From Triatoma infestans (lineage: Eukaryota; Arthropoda; Insecta; Hemiptera; Reduviidae): a stretch of 64,000 bases of DNA. Shown here piece by piece: positions 1 through 11,069 of the stretch; position 1 is the stretch's first letter, and every line of letters starts with the position of its first letter. Below the pieces are notes generated by a model. The model searched no databases, was not told the DNA's origin, and was given only the letters and a program-made list of their open reading frames with translations. Location of the stretch: the NCBI GenBank assembly GCA_011037195.1, contig JAAEAF010001118.1, positions 124,001 to 188,000 on the forward strand, in the 5' to 3' direction. A program made the position numbers and the translations under genes.

Positions 1-108
1 CCGGTTAAGAGTGATAAGTGTCCTGTTATGGAAAGAAAGGTTGTACGCGATAGGTGCTTTGTGATATTGGTTGATGGTAGCAATAGTACAGTGGAGACTT
101 GTTAGTTA
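1..108 (+). CDS. possible terminal exon fragment, unassigned
   Basis: Frame 1 is open from the window edge for 35 codons and ends at TAG (106-108). The first 400 bases are less A+T-rich than what follows. An AATAAA at 685-690 could be the matching polyadenylation signal. No domain is recognised. The run is short enough to be chance, so this is only a candidate last exon of a gene lying to the left. Confidence 0.15.
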
Positions 109-1491
109 GTAGTTCAACGTTATCATCAACTTGTAAAGGTGTTTCTAGCGGAAGCGGCTTGAGCTAAGTTTCTGTGTTAAATTATTTGGAAAAAGGTCCC
201 AGTTAATAGAGCCGTATGTAAGGGAGGGTCGATCAGATATTGGTTTGGATGTATTTCCTGAAGAGCTAGGATAAACCGGCTGTGATCGAAAGCTACGTCG
301 TTTGGAACAAATATCATATGAAAGGGAAGTTAAGTTTTAAAAAAGCGAGAATGAAATATGAAGAAGATCCAGGGCGTTTATACTAGCAGATTAACTTAAA
401 TTAATTTAATATTAGACATAGCGCACTTATATGAGACATATATATAATTATATCCTTGTGGCTGTTAAATGGGATAATTTATATTAAAAACTGTATAGTT
501 GGGGAAGATTCTTATTAAATTGTATTTTACTTAAAGTTATCTTCACATAAAAGATATTACCTTTTATTTTCAGATTATATTATTGTAGAAATATCTAATT
601 TGCAGACAAACATGAGTGAAAATCTCACACCTGATTAGATTGTGTGTATGGTATTGTGTATATTGTGTGAAACCCACAAGACTAAATAAAAAACAAAATT
701 ATTTAGGTAATCATATTTCGAAAAGAAGCAATTTCTTTTAAAATTGGACGCGAATACTTCTTAACTAATAAAAACAAATATTTAAACAAACTTTTAAAAC
801 CATCTTATATTGAAATGTAACTACATGCTTTATCTCAGTATGTCGAGGTGATCTGTCTGGTCATATACAATCATAGGCGAAAATTTCATAACAAACAACA
901 ACTCTGCGATTATGGAATTGCTTTCTTAGCAATTTCCATCAATCCATTTCATATATAGCAAGAGTAATCGTTGTTACACGCTTTTGTCGTTTAGATTATT
1001 GAAAAGATCTTCATCAACTTTTTCTCCAGTGCAATATTATGTGTAACCGTGGTTCTCAGCATGGAGATTGCATATTTAATGGATTCATTATAGGTCAATC
1101 TTAATCAGGTATATGTTAAAATGAATAATGAAAGAGAGAGTCTTTATTTGCTTAACAAATAATTTCTCATTAGGTTAAGATAAACATATTATTGGCTACT
1201 TAGACACATTGCAATTACACACAACTAGCTAGCTTTAAAATCTTGCTAATATATTAATTGATCAACCATCTAACGTAGCCGTCAGCTACTGTAATAAATG
1301 ACTCATCCACTGCTCTTATGTATCACCATCTCGTCCTATAAATTAGTTTTATAATTTAAGAATGTACAAGCAATAAATTATTATTTTGATACAAACTTCA
1401 GAAACAGAATCCCGATTATTCTCGAAGAGCATAATTCTTATGATTAATGCGCAAATTCATCTAATATTTTTATCTTTAAGGCGATCCACTA
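109..1491. other. A+T-rich sequence without a recognised gene
   Basis: Stops are frequent in all frames. Apart from the AATAAA at 685-690 I see no gene or repeat I can name. It could hold the 3' untranslated region of the candidate exon at the left edge. Confidence 0.4.
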
Positions 1492-1493
1492 TA

Positions 1494-2831
1494 CTAGGGC
1501 AAGGTGAAATGTTCTCAGCCTATCCCACAGATGGCACTGTTACAAATGAAATTACTGTTTTGTTATGTTGGCACACTTGTTACAAAAGTAAATACCAAAA
1601 GTGAATTTGATCAGACAGTTTTGTTTTATATGGATGTTTAAAGTGAGCGTGTTGTGTGTTTTTGAATAAACATGAATCAATTTGAATTCCGTTGCGTCAT
1701 AAAATTCTATGTTATGTTAGGTTTATCGCCACTAAAAATTCATCCAAAGTTGGTGAAAGTGTATAAAACAGTCCTGCACCTTCGGTATGAACAGTAAAAA
1801 AAATGAGCAGCTGATTTTTAACGTTGTCGTACATCGACTCAGGATGATCCATGGACGAATGGTGAAGGATGGCCAAGAACTGCAACTACCCTTGAAAATA
1901 TCGGAGAAGATACACATTATGGTTCTAGATGATCGACGATCAAAGATTTATGAGATGCTAAAGGCTGGTTAGGCATCTTATAAGAAAGGGTACGGTCTAT
2001 TTTACACGAAGTACTCAGTATGAGAAAGCTTTGTGCAACATGGGCCCCGCATTTATTAAATATGCTGTTCATATACAAATAAGAAATCGAGTTTCTCAGC
2101 AATGTTTTGGTGTCGTTTTAAGAAGAATCGAACCGATTTTCTGCGCCGACTTGTTGCGATGGTGAAAGATGGATTTACCACTTCAGTAGTTAAAACAACC
2201 GTCCAAAGCTATGGGTAGAAGCCGGTGGTTCTGCACCGAAGAAAGCAAAGACAACTGCATCGGCTGAAAAGGTTAAGGCTAGGTTTTTTTTTTTGTTTTT
2301 TTTTTGAGGTTCAGGTTTTAAAGGGATTCTATTAATTTGACTACCTGCCAAAGGGTCAGAAAATAAAGTGGGGAATACTACGCACATCTTCTTGACTAGC
2401 TAGTTGATAAAATTAGAGAGAAAAGGTCTGATTTGCAAAAAAAAAATCCTCTTTCACCAGGACAATGCACCCGCCCACCAAGGCGATTTGGCAATGGGAA
2501 AATTGAGGAACATGTACGAATTGTTGGAACATCCTCCCTATTCGCCAGATTTGGGCCCCCGTCTGACTTTCATCTATTCCCAAAACTTAACAAATTTGTG
2601 ACTGGAAAACGTTTTGGGTCAAATGAAGAGGGTCAAATAATAGCTGTAAATAAATGGATATTTTGAAGACCTTCCAGAATCGCATTTTGGGACGGAATCC
2701 AGTTAATGGACAAACGTTGGACAAAGTGTATTGAACTAACAGGGAGGTATATTGAGAAATAAATGCATTGTTAAATAAAATAAAAAATTTCATTTTCACT
2801 ATTAGGCTGAGAACTTTTCACCTTGCTCACG
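1494..2831 (+). mobile_element. mariner transposon, full-length but defective (copy 1)
   Basis: The element has imperfect terminal inverted repeats of about 30 bases sharing the core GCAAGGTGAAA-GTTCTCAGCCTA. It is flanked on both sides by TA (1492-1493 and 2832-2833), the target duplicated by Tc1/mariner insertion. Its 1338 bp length fits the family. The internal transposase is recognisable but broken (see next entry). A second copy of the same family lies at 41839-43623. Confidence 0.9.
1787..2790 (+). pseudogene. mariner transposase, degraded
   Basis: Fragments read in different frames in mariner order. An N-terminal part around 1787-1972 carries a helix-turn-helix-like region with DDRRSKIYE. 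Near 2450-2640 follow HQDNAPAH, then PPYSPDLGP and GKRFGSNEE, which surround the second and third catalytic Asp of the D,D34D family. The first catalytic motif, expected around 2150, is not readable in frame. Several frameshifts and stops separate the pieces, so no active transposase is made from this copy. Confidence 0.85.
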
Positions 2832-2833
2832 TA

Positions 2834-3555
2834 AATCAGCTGATAGCAAACTAAATTTTGGATCCGATATATTAGCGACCACCAATATATTCTTTGTCCA
2901 CTTAATATTCCAAAAGCATTTAAAATATTATAACATCGATTAAATTACATTTTAAAAATAAAATTTAAAAAAAAAAAATTATTTGAAATTTAAAAATAAA
3001 CATGAACCTCTTACGAGTGCTCTAAATGACGGATACACTGACTACTATTGCAAAATGTCCTTGGATGCCGTGTTCGAGTCCTGTTTTGAAACGCCATATG
3101 CTATTTATAAATATTAAATAAGTTAAACAGTTTTGTTATTTTTTTTTACGAATAATAAATATTTAGAATACGAGGCCTTTCTAAAAAAAAAAAAAAATAA
3201 TAATAATCTAGCTGCCAATTTTTTATGTTTTTAAAATTATAAAAGCAATAATAAAACTTTAGGCGATAGATAAAAGTGACTTTAATAGAAATAATGTGTC
3301 AATAAATCAATAGTAATTGTTGGCTATTGATAAAGTATCATTTTATCGGAAACGATTGCTAACATTCATTATATAAGATCAGAGAAGGGGGAGTTTGTTA
3401 ATTTCGATTATCACCATATGAGCAAGCGGTTTAATATGTATTTTATATATTTCAATAATGATAATAAATTTGTATGAAAACTTGTAGTTTAAAAAAGAAA
3501 TATTATCTAAAACTAAAAATGTAGCTTCAAATAATTACAAAACATCTATCAGCAT
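2834..3555. other. A+T-rich spacer
   Basis: Long A and T runs (for example near 2968 and 3184) with no coding signal and no named repeat. A stretch near 3040-3100 has a weak box B-like core but no box A, so I do not call it a SINE. Confidence 0.4.
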
Positions 3556-3559
3556 GAAT

Positions 3560-3655
3560 GAATAGATTTACTGTGAGATGGATGAAAATTTGAAACAGGT
3601 AAGGAACAAAATAAATATTATCCATATGCTACGACGGATAAAATCTCTAACTATG
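3560..3655 (+). repeat. single arm of the 52.98-53.23 kb foldback repeat
   Basis: It shares GATGGATGAAAAT, a run of ACAAAATAAATAT type, and GCTACGACGGATAAAAT in the same order as the arms of the inverted repeat at 52982-53227. It is one diverged arm standing alone. Confidence 0.6.
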
Positions 3656-3675
3656 AAATCTCTTATTATGTCATA

Positions 3676-4378
3676 CTAGCTAACCCGACCACGCTTCGCT
3701 GTGGCTCAGTCTGATTTTTAGGCTTAACTATGCGTGATTTTGATAATTTGTTTCGATGCTTTGGAATACTCTTATGACTAATTCTTCTTTTGAATGTACA
3801 ATGTCGCAGAAATTAGATAGGAAAGTGGGTGATTTTTCCCGTCTCCGGATTTGTAGGAGCAGTGCCGTTACCGAGTTCGAGTAAGTGTCTTGAAAATATG
3901 GCAGCTGTTGGATCGTTTTGAACTTGAACTCTCATATTCATTGTTTAATGATTTTTTTTTTACTGTGCTCCAAAGAGTTGAATATTTCAATCAAATATGC
4001 AATTCATCAGCTGATGTTGAGCCTGAACTCAGCGGCTAGTAACATCAATCCTCCACCAAATGGAACCTGTTTATTTCACAAGTCTTTCAATGTATGCTCT
4101 AATGCTTCTAATGACTTCTTATAAGCCATTTTACACTCATCCCATACAATTGTTTTGCACGCACGAAGAACCTTTCCCATTCCTGATATTTTAGAAATGT
4201 TACATGTTGGGTTTTCTGTGAAGTGCATGTTTAGTGACAGTTTAAGAGCTGAATGCCCTGTTCTACCTCCTTCCATCAACGTAGTAGCAGCAATACCTGA
4301 AGTAGCAAGTGCTAACACAATAAGGCCGTTTGAACGGATTTTAGCTCGGAATTTCCCCCTTTTCCGTGGGAACTTCGA
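3676..4378 (-). mobile_element. Helitron 3'-end fragment
   Basis: On the minus strand the fragment ends CTAG (3676-3679) followed by T. A palindromic hairpin (CCAC-AGCGAAGC-GTGG) lies about 12 bases upstream, the classic Helitron 3' end (CTRR preceded by a hairpin, inserted before T). Just inside lie helicase remnants (next entry). The upstream part of the transposon is missing or displaced by the LINE at 4379-5682. A stretch at 5683-5810 may be the continuation. Confidence 0.7.
4030..4365 (-). pseudogene. Helitron Rep/Helicase, helicase-domain fragment
   Basis: The minus strand encodes about 105 residues of Pif1-like helicase sequence. It contains a TSGIAATTL-GGRTGHSALKL motif, TCNISK, a Walker B-like IVWDECKMA, and FGGGLMLLAAEFR, which matches the helicase GGDFRQ region with the Asp replaced. 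The Walker A loop expected just upstream is absent because the similarity stops near 4360. In intact Helitrons this domain unwinds DNA during rolling-circle transposition. This copy lacks Rep and most of the helicase and is dead. Confidence 0.75.
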
Positions 4379-5682
4379 CTAGAGGTTATTATTATTATTA
4401 TTATTATTTCCAAAAGGGGAGGGAAGTAAACCCTACGCTATCCAAAGCCCCCTCGAGCCTATATAGCTACCCCTAAAGAATACCTACCACTGGGACTAGA
4501 ATGAAAGTCCAGGCCCAGCTTTTAACCATCTAAGTTTCACAACAGACCGAACAAATCGGACCAAAACCTTAAAAGGACACAGCTTAAGATCCTCTACCGA
4601 CATCCTATTCCGGCCGAAGGTCCTAAACCTAATCTCCTCACAACCCAAACAATTCGTCATCAAATGCATGGGTGTTTCCTCCTCAGTTTCACAAACTCTA
4701 CAAAAAGGGTCAGGCACAAGTCCCATTATATAGAGATGTCTCCTTAAACCACAATGCCCAGTGAGGAATCCAACCAGATACCTGAGGGAGGTCCGTGAAA
4801 GACATCGGACCCCACTACTCAAAGCTCCGTCCGGGCCCCCAATGAGCATTTTAGACTGCCGACAACCCACTGCACTCATCCATAAGGATGAGTGCTGTGA
4901 GGTCATCCACGTCTGAAAGCCCGACAAACATGTGTCAGAAGACACACCAACAGCAGGCTCTGGACCAATGAAAGGGAGAGAGGCACCTAATTTGGCAAAC
5001 CTATCCACCTCCTCATTCCCAAAAATTCCCATATGACCTGGAACCCAGACCAGAAGCACATCCTTTAATGAAGAAAGATCTTCCAGTCTTCTAGAACATT
5101 CCAACACCAATCTGGAAGTGAAGACACATGAATTAAGCGCCTTCAACGCAGCCTGGCTGTCCGAGCAGATACAAACACCTTTTAAATTAGTGTTACGCAC
5201 CCTCTCATCCAAAATACAGCAAAGAATTGCATAAACCTCAGCCTGGAAAACGGTGGCCCACTCACCAAGAGGCGCTACCAAATGATCTCCCGTCTCAAAA
5301 TAGACGGCAGCCCCAGACCTACCATCCATCCTGGAACCGTCCGTGTAGCATCGGAGATAATTCTCAGGAATCACACCAGACGGACCCAGGTTAACCAATC
5401 TTCCCTAGAAGGCAACCTAACCCTGTAGGAATGACCAAAGACAAAAGTCTTCAAATTCCAAAAGGGAAACCTGTAATGATGGGAATCCTTAAAAGCATCT
5501 CACGATAAATTGTAGAATGACCATATCGCTTACCCTGCCAAAAACCTGCCTGTTTAATTCTATAACAGAGGTACAGTTATAAGTAGTTGAAAAAGAGGTT
5601 CAGAGAGTGAACCACCATCGGAACGCGTCTGAGTCTGTCTATTTCTGCCAACCTCGCGAAACGCTCGGAGAAGTTCTCGTGG
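4379..5682 (-). mobile_element. RNase H-type LINE, 5'-truncated (family A, copy 1)
   Basis: This minus-strand non-LTR retrotransposon 3' end carries an RNase H domain and a terminal (TAA)n tract (4388-4411), as in I-like LINEs. The 13-mer CGTGGGAACTTCG occurs at 4366-4378 and again at 5683-5695 and may be the target-site duplication. Eight bases lie between the TAA tract and the left copy, which is not typical, so the exact ends are uncertain. Two relatives of the family lie at 40023-40899 and 63373-63979. Confidence 0.75.
4496..5398 (-). pseudogene. LINE ORF2 C-terminus: RNase H plus Cys/His motif
   Basis: An open stretch of 300 codons. The RNase H active site is complete: Asp20 in YTDGS, Glu54 in AEVYA, Asp80 in SDSQAAL and Asp132 in VDRFAK, with His122 in WVPGHMGIFGNEE. 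A CxxC...H....C knuckle follows around residues 238-255 (CRVCETEEETPMHL...C). The endonuclease and reverse transcriptase domains are gone through 5' truncation, so the frame persists because the insertion is fairly young, not because it is a gene. RNase H normally removes the RNA template during target-primed reverse transcription. Confidence 0.8.
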
Positions 5683-5810
5683 GAACTTCGGAGTAAAAAG
5701 TATATATAAACACTCTTATATAGAAATGCAACGTTGTGTAAAAATTTCAAGTCAATCCATTGACTACTTTTCGAGTTTTGCAGCCACAAACATACGGATG
5801 CTGAATTTTT
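5683..5810 (+). repeat. Helitron-like non-autonomous sequence
   Basis: It begins CGTGGGAACTTCGGAG and continues through a part ending in a CACAAACATACGGATG-type tail, reminiscent of short repeats linked to Helitrons in many genomes. Its start overlaps the same 13-mer as at 4366-4378, so the two pieces may once have been continuous and split by the LINE. Confidence 0.4.
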
Positions 5811-6200
5811 ATATTTATAGATTATAAAAATATAAAATATTATATAATTATAAGATCTCTAATTATAAAGGCGATCTTTGTGCTCATGTTAATAACAATA
5901 TTTGAAAGAAAAAATGATGCTGGATTTTGATTCTACCCTCAGAATGTTACACGAGAAGTTGATATTTTTTTTAAATGTTAATCACTCTGTTAAAAACTAG
6001 TATTTTTTTTTAATTACTAAAATCTAAATAGTACCTGGCAATACAACAATATAATCTGCAAGTTCCAAGATATATTATGTTTATATATTTTTTTTAAAGA
6101 ATAATTATTTTTAATTAAGAACGCGTTACAATATTAATGGCCATATAATTTCGGAATAATAACTGTTTTTATACTGAAGAGGGCATTAATTATTAAAAAA
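5811..6200. other. A+T-rich spacer
   Basis: No gene or classifiable repeat seen; T-runs near 5970, 6004 and 6090. Confidence 0.4.
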
Positions 6201-6204
6201 AACA

Positions 6205-7035
6205 AAAAATTAGTGTGAAATTTTCACACGAGTTTCACACGTGTGTGAACTACTTCTTGTAATCGTTTCAAATTTTTCAATATTGACTTTTCATCGGACA
6301 TATCCGTTTTGAGATCCCGTGAGTCTCAAAAGGTCGTTTTTACCTGGTATATGTGTGTGCCTTAAAAACCTAGCCAGTCATAAAAACGAAAAATCGCAGA
6401 ATGTTCAAACTTCATATTTCATTAAACTGCTTACCAGGAGTCCTAAAAGTAAGCTTTTCGTAAAAAAAAAATCATTCAACCGGAAGTGCCTCTTTCCTAA
6501 ATAGTTTTTTTTTATGATTTTGCCTCCAACAATTTTCTTGAAAGTCAAACAATTCTCTTTCATATAAATATATATACAACTTTTATTTGAAACATTTCTT
6601 CATGAAAATTCATTTAACGGTACTTTAGGAGTAAAAGGGTTGAATGAGGTTTTCCTCTAAAGTGATATTTCAGTTTGTTACACAATACTGTAGGGAAGTA
6701 GAATCGATGTGCTGATGGGAATCGATAGAGAAGGTGACAGGTGATTAAAAAAACATATACCAGGTGATAGTGCGATAGAGTGAAGTGAAGACGTGAAGGC
6801 GAAGAGTTTTTCGATGTACCTTTAAGAAGTAGATTTAAGTAAGGAGTACGTTATAAAAGAGTAAATAGAAAGCGGTTTATTTGAGAAGACCTATTAAAAC
6901 TAATAAGCGTAATTTTGTATTTAAATAAAGGCTGAGAGCTGAACCTTGTTGCAATTGACTCGATCTGTATCCTACAATACTATCATCTAAATAATATTAA
7001 TTAGAATTAAATATATTATGAAGAAATTTGGTGAG
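6205..7035 (-). mobile_element. HINE-like modular element (copy 1), split by a solo LTR
   Basis: The minus-oriented copy starts near the CTTCTTGTAATCG 3' block (around 6250), carries CCGGAAGTGCC (around 6480) and the CATATAAAT...ACTTTTATTTGAAACATTTCT block, and is interrupted at 6689. The same consensus resumes at 6977 with ATACTATCATCTAAATAATATTAATTAGAATT. Its 5' end is missing. Confidence 0.7.
6689..6976 (+). mobile_element. solo LTR (288 bp) with 4-bp target duplication
   Basis: Starts TGTAGG and ends CCTACA, perfect short inverted termini. ATAC lies on both sides (6685-6688 and 6977-6980). Inside are a TATAAAA (6852-6858) and an AATAAA (6924-6929) in the order expected of an LTR. Removing it rejoins the HINE-like copy around it. 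No gag or pol remains, so it is probably the product of LTR-LTR recombination. Confidence 0.8.
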
Positions 7036-7164
7036 GATCGGTCAAGAAAAAACATGCAGTTATGCCAACGTTTCGACAGAGTTTTCTGTCTTTATCTTTA
7101 TCAAAGTTATATATATAATATCTTGTGTGTGTTGGTGTGTGGGTCGTGGTGTGTGGTTGGTTCA

Positions 7165-7455
7165 CACTATAGCTGAAAAATACACTTTCTCCAACTTATG
7201 CAGCCCACGATTTACAGTGAATTGGGACACTTCGAGTTCTGCTGCCAATTCCCGAGTACTTTTCGTAGGGTCAGCCTCCACGTAACCCCCGTACAGTTTC
7301 TTCATCCAATGATGATTTTCGCCCCGAACCGGCTATCCTCTCGAAACTAATATCATCGGTATTAAATTTCTGAAACCAGCTAGCTACACACTGTCCGTTC
7401 AGAAAGAGCATCCTTCTCTTCAAATTCCCGCACTAAACGAGTAGTTTCGCCGGTC
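7165..7455 (-). pseudogene. mariner transposase N-terminal fragment (copy 3)
   Basis: The minus strand reads as the paired helix-turn-helix DNA-binding half of a mariner transposase, with GSGRKSSLDEETVRGL, DPTKSTRELAAELEVS and TVNRGLHKLEKV, in two frames with at least one stop. No catalytic half or terminal repeat is present nearby. Confidence 0.7.
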
Positions 7456-8330
7456 TAAATCTTAATATTTCTTTATGCAAAATAAGAATATGATAAAGTT
7501 CAACAAAATATAAACCCTTTTTTTTTTTTATTAAAGGATAAAGTGCAAGTAAACAAAATAGGTCATTTTTTATGACTCCGCCCTACAAATAATATATATT
7601 TTACGCCAACAATGAGGTAAGAGAATGTTGTGTGAAGGTTTCACTAAATAACTTATTTAATAACTTATTGTTTTAGCTTTATTATCGTTTTGTTGAATAT
7701 GTTATTTGTATGCAGTCCAAATTATTTCTCAATAAGAATAAATATCTCCTATATAAACATTGATTATTTCACAAATAGTTTTTCTTCCTTTCTCTTGGTA
7801 TGTAAAAACTGATTTTGCCTAAACTGTTTCTTGATTTCACACTTTTATCAGGACATCCCCAATAATTAGGGGAAAACATTCGAAACTGGTGATGATCATA
7901 AAATGGAGCAGGATCTTCGTAAGAGGAAGGAAGCTAGTGAGCTTTCCTCTTAAGTAAACTATTACTTCAATATACTATATAGCGCAGCCACATATGTAAT
8001 ATTAATATACATTAGAGGCGTTGCTGGAATTCCAAATTTGGAAAAAAAGTTTGTATAAAGGAAATGCGATTTTACTGTAATGATTTTTGAGTTTCTTAGA
8101 ATTTTCTCAACAAGTGGCTGCAACGAATTGTAACAATCATTGGAAGAAAGTGGAGGTGTGAATCTTTCATCATGTAGTAATATCATTGATACAGTGAATT
8201 TGGCAAAATCATTTTTGGAACATGATAGTCAATTAATTATGATTAAGTTCATAAAGAAATCTACGTATCAAAATTAAAATAAATAAATAAAACCTTGAGC
8301 CCTACTAACTGTATATCTCCATTTTTTCCC
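7456..8330. other. spacer with a degraded hairpin-repeat trace
   Basis: Mostly A+T-rich and non-coding. Around 7850-7930 lies a diverged copy of the CGAAAC-GGT-GATGA block seen in the small foldback repeats at 45803-45969 and 50628-50807. Nothing else is recognised. Confidence 0.35.
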
Positions 8331-8334
8331 CCAC

Positions 8335-8455
8335 GATGATCCGGTCAAATCGTCTTTTATTCTCACTGAAATCAAACCCTGAATAATCGCACAAAAAGGC
8401 GAATGCTTCAACCACTAAACTAACAACTTTGGCAACGCTTTAAAACAAAATCCAA
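8335..8455 (-). repeat. degenerate Glu-tRNA-like SINE head
   Basis: On the minus strand a box A-like TTTAGTGGTTGAAGC, a CGCCTTTTTGTGCG anticodon-loop region and a box B-like GGGTTTGATTTC line up with the better copy at 55176-55410. Confidence 0.6.
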
Positions 8456-8593
8456 GTCTATAATGCCGTGGTGCAATAATTTAACAAAAAAAAAATGCTC
8501 AAAGAATCTTTAGTTACCTAAGATTTAGGATCCTCTTGGAACATAATTTTTTTTTTTTCAAATGTTTAAAAAAATTGTTATAAGTTGCACTTT

Positions 8594-8606
8594 TTCCTGG
8601 ACTAAT
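8594..8606. repeat. target-site duplication, left copy
   Basis: TTCCTGGACTAAT here and at 9972-9984 bracket the LINE between them exactly. Confidence 0.9.
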
Positions 8607-9965
8607 CATCATCATCATCATCATCAGTGGCACTACATAACCCAGTTAGTTGGGTCTTGGCCTCCTCGATCTTATTCCGCCAGTCGTCCCTCTCTCTTGC
8701 AGCCGCCATCCAGTTCCTAGTACGCAGTAGCTGCCTGGCATCCTGCGTCACGCTATCCAGCCACCTCAGTTTCGGTCTCCCAATCCTCCTCTTGCGGTCA
8801 CGGGCTTCCTGTAATAGCTTGTATGGAATTTCTTCCTGCCCCAATCTCGCAACGTGTCCAGCCCATCTGAGCCTGTTCAGCTTTATCCAGGCTACAATAT
8901 TCGGCTCCTTCATCAGAGTATACAGCTCCCTGTATGTTCTACGACGCCAAGTCGTGTTCTCACGTACTGGGCCGAAGATTTTTCGCAGTATTTTCCTTTC
9001 GAAAATTAACAGGCGCTGCTCATCTGTTTTTGTGATGGTCCACGTTTCGGAGGCATATATCAGGACAGGGCGAATAAGAGTTTTATAAATTCTTAGCTTG
9101 GTTGTCCAGCATCTTGCTTCTCATATGCATATTGAGACCGAAATAACACTTGTTGGCAAATATAATCCTCCTGCTGATCTCATTTGAAACATTATTGCCA
9201 GCAGTTACTAAAGATCCCAGGTAGACAAAGCTGTCGACTTTCTGAAAGCAGTAGCTGCCAACTCTAAAAGGGCCTTCAAACCTTTCATCATTTGTGAGAA
9301 ATTTTGTTTTACTCTCGTTTATTAGAAGGCCCATACATCTGCCAGCTTTTTCTATTTCAATGAAAGCACTTCTCACAGCATCGGCAGATCTTCCCATGAT
9401 GTCTATGTCATCAGCATACGCCAGGAGTTCTACGGATTTATGGAATATAGTTCCGATGGTTTGTATTCCGGATTTTCTAATAACCCACTCTAAAGCCAGG
9501 TTAAACAATATGCAAGCTAACGCATCACCCTGCTTTAACCCATTAGAGACTTGGAAGTTTCCTGACATATCCGACTGAACACGCACAGCACAGATGACGG
9601 AAGACATAGTCATAGCGACAAGACGCACTAGCTTAGCTGGAATGTTGAGGTCTACCATTGCCTGATAAAAGCTGGCTCCTATTTATACTATCGTAGGCTA
9701 ATTTAAAGTCTACGAACAGATGGTAGGTGTTTAGCTGGAATTCTCTGCCCTTCTCTAGGATCAATCTCAGGCTAAAGATATGGTCTACTGTCGATTTATC
9801 CGTTCTAAAACCACATTGATAACGTCCCAGGATTTCTTCGACGTGGGGTTGCAGTCGTTGGAAGAGGATGTTTGAAAGTATTTTGTACGCTGCCGGTAGT
9901 AGGGATATGCCTCTATAATTACTGCATTCAAATTGGTCTCCCTTCTTGTGAATAGGTAGGATTAA
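8602..9965 (-). pseudogene. LINE reverse transcriptase, broken
   Basis: From 5' to 3' on the minus strand: SNYRGISLLP (RT motif near 9910), QCGFR-D-STVDHIFSLR, DFKLAYDSINR (about 9690), GLKQGDALACILFNLALE and the catalytic LLAYADDIDIMG (about 9410). A VYLGSLVTAGN block follows, and the C-terminal RLRWAGHVARLGQEEIPYKLL region (8602-8913) completes the order. A frame break near 9660 and another near 9083 interrupt the reading frame. The YADD box itself is intact. RT would copy the element RNA at a nicked target, but this copy lacks the endonuclease. Confidence 0.85.
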
Positions 9966-9971
9966 TATTTA
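8607..9971 (-). mobile_element. RTE/CR1-like LINE, 5'-truncated, with exact TSD
   Basis: Minus-strand non-LTR retrotransposon. The 3' end is a (GAT)n tract at 8607-8627. The 5' end is truncated inside the reverse transcriptase at about 9971. Identical 13-base duplications flank it, which fixes both ends. The RT-coding part is broken in several frames (next entry). Placement in the RTE or CR1 group rests on the microsatellite tail and the RLRWAGHVAR C-terminus. Confidence 0.85.
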
Positions 9972-9984
9972 TTCCTGGACTAAT
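9972..9984. repeat. target-site duplication, right copy
   Basis: Identical to 8594-8606. Confidence 0.9.
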
Positions 9985-10705
9985 ATTTAAACTAATTTTA
10001 CAAAAATGGTTATCGATTGAGGATTTATCACCGCACCATCATAGGAAACGAGAATCCACAATTGAAGGAATTTATTAATATTTATAATATATCAAAAGAA
10101 TGCATATAAAGAAATACAACTATAATTTATAGGTTGTCATGTATGGAGCTGATGTATGAAGATATAATAGGAACCAGAGCAGCTACATTCAAGTCCTACA
10201 GAACTGTAACCAATTCTTCATTTAATGAGTATAAAGAACAACACCAGTTAATCTATATTTGTAGTCCACATTCTAAATGAGAAAAGAATCATTTTAAAAG
10301 ATGAAATATATTTTTTTATATTATTATTATGACAAAAATAATTAAATTTAATTGGTGTCATTTTTACTTTCTCCTTCATATTATCAATAAAATTTATGAT
10401 TACAGAGGTTAATAATTGTATACTTTTAAAAAAAGGAGATACATATTTTATTAAGAAGTTGTCAGATAAGACATTTACATTTCAATGAATTTTGCTAAAT
10501 AATACTATAAATAATCAGCGTATTTAAAATGGGCAAAACCCCAATTAGCAACTATTCATTATTTGTATGCAATGTTGTAGTAACTGAACAGTAATATTAT
10601 CTAAATCATTTAATACAATATAATATTCAGGACGTGCAAAATTCCAAATTGGCCGCTAAAGTATTCCAAAATTTTGTAATTATAAGAAACTACATTAAAA
10701 AAAAA
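9985..10705. other. A+T-rich spacer
   Basis: No coding or repeat signal beyond simple A/T runs. Confidence 0.4.
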
Positions 10706-10710
10706 AAAAA

Positions 10711-11045
10711 TCTGGTGTGAAACACTCACACAACTTTCTCTTACTCTACTTTTCAAAATTATAGTCTGACAAATTTTATAGTTTGCGTACAAAATTTAAT
10801 GAAATTCGTCGAAAACAGAAAAAAAAAACTGTTCAGTACAAGCGCACTTCCGATTTACTAATTTTCTTGAAACACGGAATTTTGGACATCTATTTATTTC
10901 TAATTAAGTTTGTTTGGATGATAGAATTGTATAATCAACTATGATAGCACTTTAAAGAACAAACATAACCCCACCGCTCCCTTAAAAGTACTCTTAAATG
11001 AATTTTCCCTGAGAAATGTTTTAAATAAAAGTTGTAGATCTTTGC
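10711..11045 (+). mobile_element. HINE-like element, 5' part (copy 2)
   Basis: Begins TCTGGTGTGAAACACTC directly after an A-run, followed by ACAACTTTCTCTTACTC, one GCACTTCCG module boundary and a module ending in AATAAAAGTTGTAGATC. The 3' half is missing; a pentamer-rich stretch (TAGAA repeats) follows at 11046-11070. Confidence 0.8.
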
Positions 11046-11069
11046 AGAATAGAACAGAATAGAATAGAA

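Noticed and set aside
3040..3100. tRNA-derived SINE
   Set aside because: Only a weak box B-like core is present; box A is missing.
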